This document shows positions 44,807-54,913 of a stretch of DNA of 64,000 bases, piece after piece. The first letter of the stretch is position 1. Every line of letters begins with the position of its first letter. Where the stretch lies: NCBI RefSeq assembly GCF_014655595.1, contig NZ_BNBL01000001.1, positions 536,310-600,309 on the forward strand. The letters are read 5' to 3'. A program made the position numbers and the translations under genes. The notes below the pieces were generated by a model that searched no databases, was not told the origin of the DNA, and saw nothing but the letters and a program-made list of their open reading frames with translations. This DNA is from Streptomyces griseocarneus. GTDB taxonomy: Bacteria; Actinomycetota; Actinomycetes; Streptomycetales; Streptomycetaceae.

Positions 44807-45829
44807 ATGGCCATGCCGCTCCGCCAGACCATCAGGGTCGGGACCTATCTTTTTGAACAGAAGCTGCGCAAGCGGGAGAAGTTCCCGTTGATCGTGGAGC
44901 TCGAGCCGCTTTTCGCCTGCAACCTCAAGTGCGAGGGCTGCGGAAAGATCCAGCACCCGGCCGGTGTGCTGAAGCAGCGCATGCCCGTTGCCCAGGCGGT
45001 CGGCGCGGTGCTGGAATCCGGCGCGCCCATGGTCTCCATCGCCGGCGGCGAGCCTTTGATGCACCCGCAGATCGATGAAATCGTGCGGCAGCTGGTGGCC
45101 CGGAAGAAATACGTCTTCCTCTGCACCAACGCCCTGCTGATGCGGAAGAAGATGGAGAAGTTCACGCCTTCTCCCTATTTCGCGTTCGCCGTGCACATCG
45201 ACGGGCTGCGCGAGCGGCACGACGAGTCGGTCGCCAAGGAAGGCGTCTTCGACGAGGCGGTGGAGGCCATCAAGGAGGCCAAGCGGCGCGGCTTCCGGGT
45301 CACCACGAACTCGACGTTCTTCAACACCGACACCGCGCAGACCGTCATCGAGGTGCTGAACTACCTCAACGACGACCTGCAGGTGGACGAGATGATGATC
45401 TCGCCCGCCTATGCCTACGAGAAGGCACCGGACCAGGAGCACTTCCTGGGCGTCGAGCAGACCCGCGAGCTGTTCACGAAGGCCTTCGCCGGCGGCAACC
45501 GGCGGCGCTGGCGGCTCAACCACAGCCCGCTCTTCCTCGACTTCCTCGAGGGCAAGGCCGACTTCCCGTGCACCGCGTGGGCCATCCCCAACTACTCCCT
45601 CTTCGGCTGGCAGCGCCCCTGCTACCTGATGAGCGACGGCTACGTGCCCACGTACCGGCAGCTGATCGAGGAGACCGACTGGGAGAAGTACGGGCGGGGC
45701 AAGGACCCCCGGTGCGCCAACTGCATGGCCCACTGCGGCTACGAACCCACGGCCGTGCTGGCCACCATGGGCTCGCTCAAGGAATCGCTGCGCGCGGCCC
45801 GGGAGACCGTCTCCGGGAACCGGGGCTGA
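44807..45829 (+). CDS. hpnH: Adenosylhopane synthase HpnH (radical SAM)
   Basis: 340 residues. Adds the 5'-deoxyadenosyl radical to hopene, forming the C30-C5' bond of bacteriohopanepolyols. The radical-SAM cluster C38-xxx-C42-xx-C45 in [12 protein letters not shown] is intact, followed by the SAM motif [12 protein letters not shown]-terminal cysteines ([14 protein letters not shown]) are family-typical. ATG with CCAGGAGG nine bases upstream. AT content is locally higher at its 5' end than in its neighbours. Confidence 0.96.
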   Translation: MAMPLRQTIRVGTYLFEQKLRKREKFPLIVELEPLFACNLKCEGCGKIQHPAGVLKQRMPVAQAVGAVLESGAPMVSIAGGEPLMHPQIDEIVRQLVARKKYVFLCTNALLMRKKMEKFTPSPYFAFAVHIDGLRERHDESVAKEGVFDEAVEAIKEAKRRGFRVTTNSTFFNTDTAQTVIEVLNYLNDDLQVDEMMISPAYAYEKAPDQEHFLGVEQTRELFTKAFAGGNRRRWRLNHSPLFLDFLEGKADFPCTAWAIPNYSLFGWQRPCYLMSDGYVPTYRQLIEETDWEKYGRGKDPRCANCMAHCGYEPTAVLATMGSLKESLRAARETVSGNRG

Positions 45830-45834
45830 CCGTC

Positions 45835-47001
45835 GTGGCCACGACGGAGCCCGTCTCCCTCGGGCTGCCCACGGCCCCGGCCCGGCCGCTCGCGGTGCGC
45901 CGCCCCTCGCGGCGCATCCAGGTCGGGCCGGTCCCGGTCGGCGGCGACGCGCCGGTGTCGGTGCAGTCGATGACCACGACCGTCACCGCGGACGTCGGCG
46001 CGACGCTGCAGCAGATCGCCGAGCTCACGGCGGCCGGCTGCCAGATCGTGCGCGTCGCCTGCCCTTCGCAGGACGACGCGGACGCGCTGCCGGTCATCGC
46101 GAAGAAGTCCCGGATCCCGGTGATCGCGGACATCCACTTCCAGCCGAAGTACGTCTTCGCGGCCATCGACGCCGGCTGCGCGGCGGTGCGCGTGAACCCG
46201 GGCAACATCCGCCAGTTCGACGACAAGGTCAAGGAGATCGCGCGCGCCGCTTCGGCGGCGGGTGTCCCGATCCGCATCGGTGTGAACGCCGGCTCGCTGG
46301 ACCGCCGCCTGCTGCAGAAGTACGGCAAGGCCACGCCCGAGGCCCTGGTGGAGTCCGCCCTGTGGGAGGCGTCCCTCTTCGAGGAGCACGGCTTCCGCGA
46401 CATCAAGATCTCGGTCAAGCACAACGACCCGGTCGTGATGGTGAACGCCTACCGCCTGCTCGCCGCCCAGTGCGACTACCCGCTGCACCTCGGCGTCACC
46501 GAGGCGGGCCCGGCCTTCCAGGGCACCATCAAGTCCGCCGTCGCCTTCGGCGCGCTGCTCTCGGAGGGCATCGGCGACACCATCCGGGTCTCGCTGTCGG
46601 CCCCGCCGGCCGAGGAGATCAAGGTCGGCATCCAGATCCTGGAGTCGCTCAACCTCCGCCGGCGCCGGCTGGAGATCGTCTCGTGTCCCTCCTGCGGCCG
46701 GGCGCAGGTGGACGTCTACAAACTCGCGGACCAGGTGACCGCCGGCCTGGAGGGGATGGAGGTGCCGCTGAGGGTGGCGGTGATGGGCTGTGTCGTCAAC
46801 GGCCCGGGCGAGGCCCGCGAGGCCGACCTGGGCGTGGCCTCCGGCAACGGCAAGGGCCAGATCTTCGTCAAGGGCGAGGTCATCAAGACCGTCCCCGAGT
46901 CGAAGATCGTCGAGACCCTCATCGACGAGGCGTTGAAGCTCGCCGGGCAGATGGAGAAGGACGGCGCCCTGTCGGGGAGCCCCGCCGTCACCGTTGTCTG
47001 A
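45835..47001 (+). CDS. ispG: 4-hydroxy-3-methylbut-2-en-1-yl diphosphate synthase
   Basis: 388 residues. Penultimate MEP-pathway enzyme: converts MEcPP to HMBPP with a [4Fe-4S] cluster. TIM-barrel part [23 protein letters not shown]; cluster ligands C284 and C287 (SCPSCG) and C319 (GCVVNGPGE). GTG start 5 bp after hpnH. A second housekeeping copy may exist elsewhere, but this cannot be judged here; embedded in the hopanoid operon it provides extra C5 flux. Confidence 0.96.
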   Translation: MATTEPVSLGLPTAPARPLAVRRPSRRIQVGPVPVGGDAPVSVQSMTTTVTADVGATLQQIAELTAAGCQIVRVACPSQDDADALPVIAKKSRIPVIADIHFQPKYVFAAIDAGCAAVRVNPGNIRQFDDKVKEIARAASAAGVPIRIGVNAGSLDRRLLQKYGKATPEALVESALWEASLFEEHGFRDIKISVKHNDPVVMVNAYRLLAAQCDYPLHLGVTEAGPAFQGTIKSAVAFGALLSEGIGDTIRVSLSAPPAEEIKVGIQILESLNLRRRRLEIVSCPSCGRAQVDVYKLADQVTAGLEGMEVPLRVAVMGCVVNGPGEAREADLGVASGNGKGQIFVKGEVIKTVPESKIVETLIDEALKLAGQMEKDGALSGSPAVTVV

Positions 47002-47058
47002 CCGGCGGGGTCCGAACGAGCCTGGCGCACCAGGCCGACAGAAGAGGAGGGGGCCGGC

Positions 47059-48975
47059 GTGTCGTTGCTGGAGAACATCCGCGGTCCGCGCGACGTGAAG
47101 GCACTGGACGGAGAGGACCTGACCGACCTCGCCGAGGAGATCCGCCACTTCCTGGTCCACGCGGTGGCCAGGACCGGCGGCCACCTCGGGCCGAACCTCG
47201 GCGTGGTGGAGCTGACCATCGCCCTGCACCGCGCGTTCGACTCGCCCGCCGACCGCATCCTGTGGGACACCGGCCATCAGAGCTACGTCCACAAGCTGCT
47301 GACCGGGCGTCAGGACTTCTCCAAGCTGCGCGGCAAGGGAGGCCTGTCGGGCTATCCCTCCCGCGAGGAGTCCGAGCACGACGTCATCGAGAACAGCCAC
47401 GCCTCCACCGTCCTGGGCTGGGCCGACGGCCTCGCCAAGGCCAACCAGGTCCTCGGCCGCTGGAACCGCCACGTCGTCGCCGTCATCGGCGACGGCGCGC
47501 TCACCGGTGGCATGGCCTGGGAGGCGCTGAACAACATCGCCGCCGCCAAGGACCGGCAGCTGATCATCGTCGTCAACGACAACGCACGCAGCTACGCCCC
47601 CACCATCGGCGGCCTTGCCGACCACCTCGCCACGCTGCGCACCACCGACGGCTACGAACGCGCCCTGTCGTGGGGCAAGGACGCGGCCCTGCGCGTACCG
47701 CTGATCGGCCGGCCGCTCTACGAGTCGCTGCACGGCGCGAAGAAGGGCTTCAAGGACGCCTTCGCACCCCAGGGCATGTTCGAGGACCTGGGCCTGAAGT
47801 ACCTCGGCCCGATAGACGGCCACGACATCGCCGCCGTCGAGTCGGCGCTGCGCCGGGCCAAGCGCTTCCACGGCCCGGTCCTCGTGCACTGCCGCACCCA
47901 GAAGGGGCGCGGCTACCAGCCGGCGCTGGAGGACGAGGCGGACCGCTTCCACACGGTCGGGGTGATGAACCCGCTGACCTGCGAACCGCTGGCCCCCGCC
48001 GCCGGCACGTCGTGGACGTCCGTCTTCGGCGACGAGATGCTCAGGATCGGAGCCGAGCGGCCGGACGTCGTCGCGATCACGGCGGCGATGCTGCACCCCG
48101 TGGGGCTGACGAAGTTCGCCGAGGCCTACCCCGACCGGGTCTGGGACGTCGGCATCGCCGAGCAGCACGGCGCGGTGTCGGCGGCCGGGCTGGCCACCGG
48201 TGGCCTGCACCCGGTCTTCGCCGTCTACGCCACCTTCCTCAACCGCGCCTTCGACCAGGTGCTCATGGACGTCGCCCTGCACAAGTGCGGGGTGACCTTC
48301 GTCCTGGACCGGGCCGGCGTCACCGGCACCGACGGGCCCAGCCACAACGGCATGTGGGACATGTCCATCCTCCAGGTCGTCCCCGGCCTGCGCATCGCCG
48401 CCCCGCGCGACGCCGGCCAGCTGCGCGCCCAGCTGCGCGAGGCCGTGGCCGTCGAGGACGCCCCGACCGTCGTGCGCTTCCCGAAGGAGAACGCGGGCCC
48501 GGACATCCCGGCCGTCGCACGGATCGGCGGCATGGACGTCCTGGCCCGGCCGGACGGCGAGGACGACGGCGCGGACGTGCTGCTCGTCGCCGTCGGCACC
48601 ATGGCGGAGGTGGGACTGGACGTCGCCGAGCTGCTGCGGGCGCGCGGCACCACCTGCACGGTCGTCGACCCGCGCTGGGTCAAGCCGGTCGACGAGGCCC
48701 TGCCCGGCCTCGCCGCCCGCCACCGCCTGGTCGCCGTGGCCGAGGACAACAGCCGTACCGGCGGCGTCGGCTGGGCCGTGGCCCAGGCGCTGCGCGACGC
48801 GGGCGTCGACCTGCCCGTACGCACCTTCGGCATCCCCGAGCAGTTCCTGGCGCACGCCAAGCGGGCCGAGGTGCTCGCCGACCTCGGCCTGACCCCCGCC
48901 GAGATCGCCGGGCGGATCAGCGCGGCCCTGGTCCGCGCCGGGGAGACGGCCGTCAAGGAGGAGAGCACCGCATGA
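47059..48975 (+). CDS. dxs: 1-deoxy-D-xylulose-5-phosphate synthase
   Basis: 638 residues. Thiamine-diphosphate transketolase-like enzyme, the first and flux-controlling step of the MEP pathway. TPP/Mg motif [16 protein letters not shown] near 148, the transketolase segment [20 protein letters not shown] (with the catalytic Glu), and a C-terminal domain. GTG start with AGAGGAGGGGG upstream. Coupled to the aminotransferase gene by ATGA. Confidence 0.96.
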   Translation: MSLLENIRGPRDVKALDGEDLTDLAEEIRHFLVHAVARTGGHLGPNLGVVELTIALHRAFDSPADRILWDTGHQSYVHKLLTGRQDFSKLRGKGGLSGYPSREESEHDVIENSHASTVLGWADGLAKANQVLGRWNRHVVAVIGDGALTGGMAWEALNNIAAAKDRQLIIVVNDNARSYAPTIGGLADHLATLRTTDGYERALSWGKDAALRVPLIGRPLYESLHGAKKGFKDAFAPQGMFEDLGLKYLGPIDGHDIAAVESALRRAKRFHGPVLVHCRTQKGRGYQPALEDEADRFHTVGVMNPLTCEPLAPAAGTSWTSVFGDEMLRIGAERPDVVAITAAMLHPVGLTKFAEAYPDRVWDVGIAEQHGAVSAAGLATGGLHPVFAVYATFLNRAFDQVLMDVALHKCGVTFVLDRAGVTGTDGPSHNGMWDMSILQVVPGLRIAAPRDAGQLRAQLREAVAVEDAPTVVRFPKENAGPDIPAVARIGGMDVLARPDGEDDGADVLLVAVGTMAEVGLDVAELLRARGTTCTVVDPRWVKPVDEALPGLAARHRLVAVAEDNSRTGGVGWAVAQALRDAGVDLPVRTFGIPEQFLAHAKRAEVLADLGLTPAEIAGRISAALVRAGETAVKEESTA

Positions 48976-50369
48976 CCGCCGACCACCCCAAGAGCTTCGA
49001 CCTGGCCCGGCTGCTGGCCGAGCGCGGCGGCGAGCGGTACGACCTCCATGCCCGGCACCTCAACCACCAGCTGCCGCGCATGCTGCGCACCATCGGCTTC
49101 GACAAGGTCTACGAGCGCGCCGAGGGCGCCTACTTCTGGGACACCGACGGCCAGGACTACCTCGACATGCTCGCCGGCTTCGGGGTGATGGGGGTGGGCC
49201 GGCACCACCCGGTCGTCCGCAAGGCGCTGCACGACGTCCTCGACGCCTCGCTGGCCGACCTCACCCGCTTCGACTGCCCCCCGCTGCCCGGCCTGCTCGC
49301 CGAGAAGCTGCTGGCCCACGCGCCGCACCTGGACCGGGTGTTCTTCGGCAACAGCGGCACCGAGGCCGTGGAGACGGCGCTGAAGTTCGCCCGGTACGCC
49401 ACCGGCAGACCGAGGATCCTGTACTGCGAGCACGCCTTCCACGGCCTGACCGCGGGCTCCCTCTCGGTCAACGGCGAGGAGGGCTTCCGGGACGGCTTCG
49501 CGCCCCTGCTGCCGGACACCGCGATCCCGCTCGGCGACCTGGAGCGGCTGGAGCGGGAGCTCGCGCGCGGGGACGTGGCGGGCTTCGTGGTGGAGCCCAT
49601 CCAGGGCAAGGGCGTGCACGAGGCGCCGCCCGGATTCCTGCGCGCGGCACAGGACCTCCTGCACCGGCACAAGGCGCTGCTGATCGCGGACGAGGTGCAG
49701 ACCGGCATCGGGCGGACGGGCGACTTCTTCGCCTACCAGCACGAGGACGGCGTCGAGCCGGACCTGGTGTGCGTGGCCAAGGCGCTGTCCGGCGGCTACG
49801 TCCCCGTCGGCGCCACGCTCGGCAAGGACTGGATCTTCAAGAAGGTCTACTCCTCCATGGACCGGGTGCTGGTCCACTCGGCCAGCTTCGGCTCCAACGC
49901 CCAGGCCATGGCGGCCGGGTTGGCAGTGCTCGCCGTCATGGAGGAGGAGCACCTGGTCGAGTCCGCCCGGACCACGGGAGAGCTGCTGCGCTCCCGGCTG
50001 GCGGCGCTGGTCGACAGCTACGAGCTGCTGCACGAGGTCCGCGGCCGGGGCCTGATGATCGGCATCGAGTTCGGCAGGCCGAGGTCACTGGGGCTGCGCA
50101 GCCGCTGGACGATGCTGCAGGCGGCCCGCAAGGGGCTGTTCGCGCAGATGGTCGTGGTGCCGCTGCTGCAGAAGCACCGCATCCTCACCCAGGTCTCGGG
50201 CGACCACCTCGAGGTCATCAAGCTGATCCCGCCCCTGATCATCGGCGAGCCCGAGGTGGACCGGTTCGTCCGGGCCTTCACGGCCGTCATGGACGAGGCC
50301 CACAACGGCGGCGGCCTGATGTGGGACTTCGGCAGGACGCTGGTGAAGCAGGCGGTGGGGAGCCGCTGA
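48972..50369 (+). CDS. hpnO: HpnO, class III aminotransferase for aminobacteriohopanetriol
   Basis: 465 residues, PLP-dependent, ornithine-aminotransferase-like. Converts the ribosylhopane-derived aldehyde to 35-aminobacteriohopanetriol. PLP residues: D240 in [14 protein letters not shown], Schiff-base K270 in [27 protein letters not shown] for phosphate binding. Last gene of the hopanoid operon; its product predicts amino-hopanoids. Confidence 0.92.
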   Translation: MTADHPKSFDLARLLAERGGERYDLHARHLNHQLPRMLRTIGFDKVYERAEGAYFWDTDGQDYLDMLAGFGVMGVGRHHPVVRKALHDVLDASLADLTRFDCPPLPGLLAEKLLAHAPHLDRVFFGNSGTEAVETALKFARYATGRPRILYCEHAFHGLTAGSLSVNGEEGFRDGFAPLLPDTAIPLGDLERLERELARGDVAGFVVEPIQGKGVHEAPPGFLRAAQDLLHRHKALLIADEVQTGIGRTGDFFAYQHEDGVEPDLVCVAKALSGGYVPVGATLGKDWIFKKVYSSMDRVLVHSASFGSNAQAMAAGLAVLAVMEEEHLVESARTTGELLRSRLAALVDSYELLHEVRGRGLMIGIEFGRPRSLGLRSRWTMLQAARKGLFAQMVVVPLLQKHRILTQVSGDHLEVIKLIPPLIIGEPEVDRFVRAFTAVMDEAHNGGGLMWDFGRTLVKQAVGSR

Positions 50370-50399
50370 GGCCGGCTCCCCGGCCCCCCACCCCGGCTC

Positions 50400-51206
50400 T
50401 CAGTCGCCGAGCAGCCGCTCCCGGAGCCGGTCCCGGGTGTGGGGGGCCAGCCCGAGCCCCTCGGAGAGGTACCGCTCGGTGCCTCCCCAGGTCTCGTCGA
50501 TCGCCGCGAACGCCGCGCCCAGGTACGTGCTCCGCGCCTCGAACAGCGGCGACAGCAGCTCCATCACCTCCGGCGACGTCGCACCGTCCGTGCCGTCACC
50601 GCGCCGCACCCGGTACCGCCGGTGCGGCGCGTTCGACTCCAGGTAGTCCGCCTCGATGACCTCGCGTCCGACCCCGAGGGCCAGCAGCGTCACCGCGATC
50701 GACAGCCCCGCGCGGTCCTTGCCGGCGGCACAGTGCATCAGCGCCGGGACGCTCTCGTCGGCCAGGGTGTGCAGGACCCGGCTGTGCTCGGCGGTGCGGG
50801 TGGTGATCATCACGCGGTACGACGCGGCCATCCGGCCCGCCGCCCGGCCCTCGCCCAGCACGGACCGCAGGGTGTCCAGGTCGCCGTCACGGACCATCCG
50901 CCAGAACTCGCTGCCGTCCGCCGGGTCGGACAGCGGGATGTTGACGTTGCGCACCCCGGGGAGCGTGACGTCCGGGCCCTCGAGCCCGATGTCCGCGGCG
51001 TTGCGGAAGTCGAAGACGGTGTGCAGGCCCAGCGAGGCGAGGAAGACGGCGTCGGACTCGGTGGCGTGGGCGAGATGGCCGCTGCGGAAGAGGACGCCGG
51101 GCCGTACGCGCCGCCCGCCGGCGGCCGGCAGGCCGCCCAGATCACGGAAGTTGCGCACTCCCGCTAGCTCGGGCTCGGTGGACGGGACGTGCGGCGTCTG
51201 CGTCAC
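50400..51206 (-). CDS. Tyrosine-protein phosphatase (PtpB/MptpB-like)
   Basis: 268 residues. N-terminal GVRNFRDLGG and FRSGHLAHAT match the actinobacterial/fungal PTP group that includes mycobacterial PtpB. The P-loop HCAAGKDRAG provides the nucleophile C159 and R165; the Lys-Asp after Gly suggests dual tyrosine and phosphoinositide activity (family knowledge). No signal peptide. GTG start with GGAG upstream. Convergent with hpnO. Confidence 0.9.
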   Translation of the reverse strand: MTQTPHVPSTEPELAGVRNFRDLGGLPAAGGRRVRPGVLFRSGHLAHATESDAVFLASLGLHTVFDFRNAADIGLEGPDVTLPGVRNVNIPLSDPADGSEFWRMVRDGDLDTLRSVLGEGRAAGRMAASYRVMITTRTAEHSRVLHTLADESVPALMHCAAGKDRAGLSIAVTLLALGVGREVIEADYLESNAPHRRYRVRRGDGTDGATSPEVMELLSPLFEARSTYLGAAFAAIDETWGGTERYLSEGLGLAPHTRDRLRERLLGD

Positions 51207-51360
51207 GGGCGCTCCTCGGGGTCAGGTGTCGACGGGCCGGTGTGGTGACGCCAAATCGTATTCCGGCAGCGGTGATTTTGCCGGGGTGGGATACATCACG
51301 GCACGTCAACCCCTGGTTACGGTGGCGTAGGTCACTCCTGAAGGTGAAAGATGCACTGAC

Positions 51361-52161
51361 GTGGCAGACGATTCGAATTCCTTCAGCAAGCGCGCGATCG
51401 GCGCAATCGGGTCGTACGCAGCCGTCGGGGACAGCTTCACCGAGGGCGTCGGGGACCCAGGACCCGACGGCGCCTTCGTCGGCTGGGCCGACCGACTGGC
51501 CGTACTCCTCTCCGATCAGCAGCCCGAGCACTCGTTCACGTACGCCAACCTCGCCGTCCGCGGCCGCCTCCTGGACCAGATCGTCGAGGAGCAGGTCCCC
51601 AGGGCCCAGGAGCTCGGGCCGGACCTCGTCACCTTCTGCGCCGGCGGCAACGACATCCTGCGGCCGGGCAGCGACCCGGACGACGTGGCCGAGCGCTACG
51701 AGGCGGCCGTCGCCCGCCTCGCCGGCTCGGTCGGAACGGTCCTGCTGTGCACCGGCTTCGACACCCGTGGCGTTCCGGTCCTGCGCCACCTGCGCGGCAA
51801 GATCGCGACCTACACCGCCCATGTGCGGGCCATCGCCGACCGCCACGACTGCCCGGTCCTCGACCTGTGGTCGCTGCGCTCGGTGCAGGACCGGCGGGCC
51901 TGGAGCGACGACCGCCTGCACCTGTCGGCGGACGGTCACACCCGCGTCGCCCTGCGCGCCGCCCAGGTCCTCGGCCTGGAGGTGCCGGCCGACCCCGACC
52001 AGGAGTGGCCGACGGAGGAGCAGCGCTCGGCCGCCGAGGTGCGCCGGGACAACATCCACTGGGCCCGCGAGTACCTGGTGCCGTGGATCGGCCGCCGGCT
52101 GCGCGGCGAGTCCTCGGGCGACAACGTCGAGCCCAAGCGCCCGGACCTGCTGCCGCTGTGA
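51361..52161 (+). CDS. SGNH/GDSL hydrolase
   Basis: 266-residue esterase/lipase-like protein without a signal peptide. Block I GDSFTEG with nucleophile S25, block III GGND, block V DDRLHLS with D184 and H187. GTG start. The preceding 150-bp divergent region holds TTACGGTGGCGTAGG, a GTTAC/GTAGG-type inverted element near 51317-51331. The substrate is an ester of unknown nature. Family members in Streptomyces are often conserved and monocistronic, as here. Confidence 0.88.
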   Translation: MADDSNSFSKRAIGAIGSYAAVGDSFTEGVGDPGPDGAFVGWADRLAVLLSDQQPEHSFTYANLAVRGRLLDQIVEEQVPRAQELGPDLVTFCAGGNDILRPGSDPDDVAERYEAAVARLAGSVGTVLLCTGFDTRGVPVLRHLRGKIATYTAHVRAIADRHDCPVLDLWSLRSVQDRRAWSDDRLHLSADGHTRVALRAAQVLGLEVPADPDQEWPTEEQRSAAEVRRDNIHWAREYLVPWIGRRLRGESSGDNVEPKRPDLLPL

Positions 52162-52191
52162 CGCCCGGGGGCCCGCGAGGGCCCCGGGACG

Positions 52192-52686
52192 TCAGCGGGC
52201 GAGCCGCCGGTGGGGCACGTCGGCCCAGACGACCCGGCCTCTGCCGGTGTCGTCGGGCCGTACCCCCCAGGCCTGGGACAGCGCTCCGACCAGCAGCAGG
52301 CCCCGCCCGCTCTCCTCGTCCGTCCCGCTGCACCGGGCGACGGGCTGGGTCGGGGCGTGCCCCTGGTCGGCGACCTCTATGCGCAGCGCCGCGCCGCCGA
52401 CCCGCAGCTGACAGCTGACCTTGTCGCTGTCGGTGTGCCGCACCGCGTTGGTGACCAGCTCGGACACCACCAACTGGGCGTCGTCGCAGGCCACTTCGTC
52501 GATTCCCCACTCCCGCAGCCGCGCGAGCACTCGTTGTCGCGCCTCCGCCACCGAGGTGTTGAGGGCCGGGAAGTGAAAGGCGTCCTGCAGCCGGGCCGCG
52601 AAGGAGCCGCCGCGGAACGCTAGCGAGGGTGCGTCATGGGAGGGGAGCACTCCGCAACTATGTGCGATGTCGATCGTCTGTGGCAA
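52192..52686 (-). CDS. HATPase_c regulatory protein of a WhiJ/AbaA-like cluster
   Basis: 164-residue GHKL ATPase: N-box DDAQLVVSELVTNAVRHT, G1 EVADQGHAPT, G2 SGRGLLLVGAL. Similar stand-alone ATPases lie beside XRE-DUF397 pairs in whiJ-like loci of Streptomyces. The start is uncertain: TTG at 52686 gives the full frame but lacks a ribosome site; GTG at 52650 is possible. Diverges from the XRE gene, so both can be controlled from the shared region. Confidence 0.85.
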   Translation of the reverse strand: MPQTIDIAHSCGVLPSHDAPSLAFRGGSFAARLQDAFHFPALNTSVAEARQRVLARLREWGIDEVACDDAQLVVSELVTNAVRHTDSDKVSCQLRVGGAALRIEVADQGHAPTQPVARCSGTDEESGRGLLLVGALSQAWGVRPDDTGRGRVVWADVPHRRLAR

Positions 52687-52786
52687 GGTTCAATCTGCAA
52701 ATTGCAGAATCGCAAGGACAGTCTGTCGGGCCGACAGGCTGCGTGGCACACTGCAGGCATATGACGGCAGTTGGAGGGGGTGGACA

Positions 52787-53653
52787 GTGGCGGACTCGCG
52801 GCCGGCGGGTGCCCCGACCGTCCTGAGGGTCGTGCTCGGCAAGCGCCTGCACGACCTGAGGGAGAAGGCGGGGCTCTCCTACGAGGAGGCGGGCCGCGCC
52901 CTGGACGTCACCCACGCCACCGTCCGGAGGATGGAGAAGGCCGAGGTCGGGCTGAAGATCCCCTACGTGGAGAAGCTCCTCCGCGTCTACGGGGTCCTCG
53001 ACGCCGAGGAGGTCGAGGGCTTCCTCGCCCTCACCCGCGAGGCCAACCGCCCCGGCTGGTGGCACCGCTTCCGCGACGTCCTGCCCGAGTGGTTCAGCGC
53101 GTTCGTCAGCCTGGAGGGTGAGGCCAATCTCATCCGCGCCTACGAACCGCACTACATCCCCGGCCTGTTGCAGACCGAGGACTACGCCCGCGCGGTGCTC
53201 CGCGCCGGGATGCCGCACGCCCGCGAGGCCGACGTCGAGCGCGCCGTCACCGTCCGCCGGGAACGCCAGGGCCTGCTCACGCGGGAGAAGGCGCCCCTGC
53301 TGTGGGTGGTGATGGACGAGACCGTGCTGCGCCGGCCCATCGGCGGGCCGGACGTCATGCGCGCCCAGCTCGACCGGCTCATCGAGGCCACCGACATGCC
53401 GAACGTGCGGCTGCAGTTCATGCCGTTCGCCGCCGGGCCGCACCCGGCGATGTACGGCCCCTTCCATATCTTCCGGTTCCCCATCCAGGAGCTGCCGGAC
53501 ATCGCGTACGCCGAGAACCTCGTCGGAGCCTCGTACTTCGACCAGCGCGACGACGTGTCCTCCTTCCTGGAAGCGCTGGACCGGATGTGCGCGCAGGCCG
53601 CGCCGGCACACACCACCAAGGCAATCCTGGGTGGCATTCGTAAGGAGATCTGA
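52787..53653 (+). CDS. XRE-family regulator with DUF5753 (Scr1/WhiJ-like)
   Basis: 288 residues. N-terminal helix-turn-helix at about 15-65 (LGKRLHDLREKAGLSYEEAGRALDVTHATVRRMEKAE), then the DUF5753 domain beginning FVSLEGEANLIRAYEPHYIPGLLQTEDYARAVL. This is the WhiJ/Scr1 class that acts with a small DUF397 protein, encoded immediately downstream here. Start: GTG 52787 with GGAGGGGG upstream. In other loci such pairs affect sporulation and antibiotic timing, and some have been shown to behave as toxin-antitoxin pairs. Confidence 0.93.
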   Translation: MADSRPAGAPTVLRVVLGKRLHDLREKAGLSYEEAGRALDVTHATVRRMEKAEVGLKIPYVEKLLRVYGVLDAEEVEGFLALTREANRPGWWHRFRDVLPEWFSAFVSLEGEANLIRAYEPHYIPGLLQTEDYARAVLRAGMPHAREADVERAVTVRRERQGLLTREKAPLLWVVMDETVLRRPIGGPDVMRAQLDRLIEATDMPNVRLQFMPFAAGPHPAMYGPFHIFRFPIQELPDIAYAENLVGASYFDQRDDVSSFLEALDRMCAQAAPAHTTKAILGGIRKEI

Positions 53654-53656
53654 ACC

Positions 53657-53920
53657 ATGGATCTGGATCGCGTCTACAACGGCATGCCCGCGACCGACCT
53701 CGGCACCGAGGGCTGGAGCAAGCCGTGGAGCGGCGGCAACGGCGGCAGCTGCGTGGAGGTCATGCGGCTGTGCGACGGCCGGGTGGCCCTGAGACAGTCC
53801 ACCGACCCCGAGGGCCCCGCGCTGATCTACACGCGTCACGAGATGGAGACCTTCATCCGGGGCGCGAAGGCCGGCGAGGCGGACTTCCTGCTGGCGGGCC
53901 CGCGCGCGAGCGCGGACTAG
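53657..53920 (+). CDS. DUF397 small partner protein
   Basis: 87 residues with the DUF397 pattern (WSKPWSGGNGGSCVEV, VALRQSTDPEGPALIYTRHEMETFIRGAKAGEADFLL). DUF397 proteins accompany WhiJ/Scr1-type XRE regulators and are thought to bind and modulate them. Starts 3 bp after the XRE stop, so they are co-translated. Confidence 0.93.
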   Translation: MDLDRVYNGMPATDLGTEGWSKPWSGGNGGSCVEVMRLCDGRVALRQSTDPEGPALIYTRHEMETFIRGAKAGEADFLLAGPRASAD

Positions 53921-54002
53921 CCCCCGCCCGGCCGCGACGGACCGGCCGGCCGGCGACATCTGCATGCGTACCGATCTGCATGCGCACCGAAGGGAACACG
54001 GC

Positions 54003-54866
54003 GTGATCGAGCAGAGCATGCCCGGCATAGGCACGGGCGAGCAGGGCTTCCCGGCCGAGGAGATCGACACCAGCAGGCCGCACCCGGCCCGCATGTACGA
54101 CTACTACCTCGACGGCTGGGACAACTACGAGGTCGACCGGGCGGCCGCCGAGCGCGTCATCGAGGTCCACCCGCAGGTCCGCCTGTCCGCCCGCGCCAAC
54201 CGCGCCTTCCTGCGCCGGGCCGTGCGCGAGGCGGTGCGCGGCGGCATCCGCCAGATCATCGACATCGGCACCGGCATCCCCACCTCCCCCAACACCCACG
54301 AGGTGGCCCGGGAGATCGACCCCGGGGTGCGCGTCGCCTACATCGACAACGACCCCATCGTCGCCACCCACGCCGGGGCGAAGCTCACCGACGCGGGCGG
54401 CGCGGGGTTCGCGCTCGCGGACGTACGGCGGCCCGAGGCGATCCTGGACGACCCGGTCGTCCGCGGGCTCATCGACTTCGACGAGCCCGTGGCCCTGCTG
54501 CTCGTCGCCGTCCTGCACTTCGTCAAGGACGAGGAGGACCCGGCGGGCATCGTCGCCACCCTGGGCGACGCCCTCCCCGCCGGCAGCATGCTCGTCCTCT
54601 CCCACGCCACCGAGGAGCCGTACGAGGGGTACGCGGCCGGCCGGACGGACACCGTGGCCAGGGACGGCGTGCTGGACGTCTACAAGAACGCCACCGCCGC
54701 CCTCAACCTGCGCGGGCGGGCCGCCATCGAACCGCTCTTCGGCGACTTCGCGCTCCTCGAGCCCGGCCTGGTCCGGGTGCCGCTGTGGCGGCCGGACGGG
54801 CCGGTGCCCGGCCCCGAGGAGCTCAGCAACACCATCTTCTACGGCGGCGTGGGCCGCAAGGGATGA
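54003..54866 (+). CDS. S-adenosyl methyltransferase, DUF574 family
   Basis: 287 residues. The family starts with DTSRPHPARMYDYYLDGWDNYEVDRAAAERV, seen here, followed by a Rossmann SAM site (QIIDIGTGIPTSPNTHEVA) and VAYIDNDPIV with an acidic ribose-binding end of strand 2. This family is expanded in Streptomyces and often accompanies whiJ-like loci; substrate unknown. GTG 54003 with AGGGAA upstream is chosen. Confidence 0.88.
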   Translation: MIEQSMPGIGTGEQGFPAEEIDTSRPHPARMYDYYLDGWDNYEVDRAAAERVIEVHPQVRLSARANRAFLRRAVREAVRGGIRQIIDIGTGIPTSPNTHEVAREIDPGVRVAYIDNDPIVATHAGAKLTDAGGAGFALADVRRPEAILDDPVVRGLIDFDEPVALLLVAVLHFVKDEEDPAGIVATLGDALPAGSMLVLSHATEEPYEGYAAGRTDTVARDGVLDVYKNATAALNLRGRAAIEPLFGDFALLEPGLVRVPLWRPDGPVPGPEELSNTIFYGGVGRKG

Positions 54867-54901
54867 AACCGCAGGTCAGGGCCGGTGTCAGTGGCCCGTC
54901 C

Positions 54902-54907
54902 TAGGGT
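54902..54907 (+). promoter_or_regulatory. -10 box of a probable leaderless alkB transcript
   Basis: TAGGGT ends 6 nt before the alkB-like ATG with no Shine-Dalgarno sequence between. Confidence 0.5.
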
Positions 54908-54913
54908 GGTCGC

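Noticed and set aside
45739..48855. 1,038-codon open frame antisense to ispG and dxs
   Set aside because: Composition is Gly/Val/Asp-repetitive and lacks domains, while the plus-strand ispG and dxs are certain.
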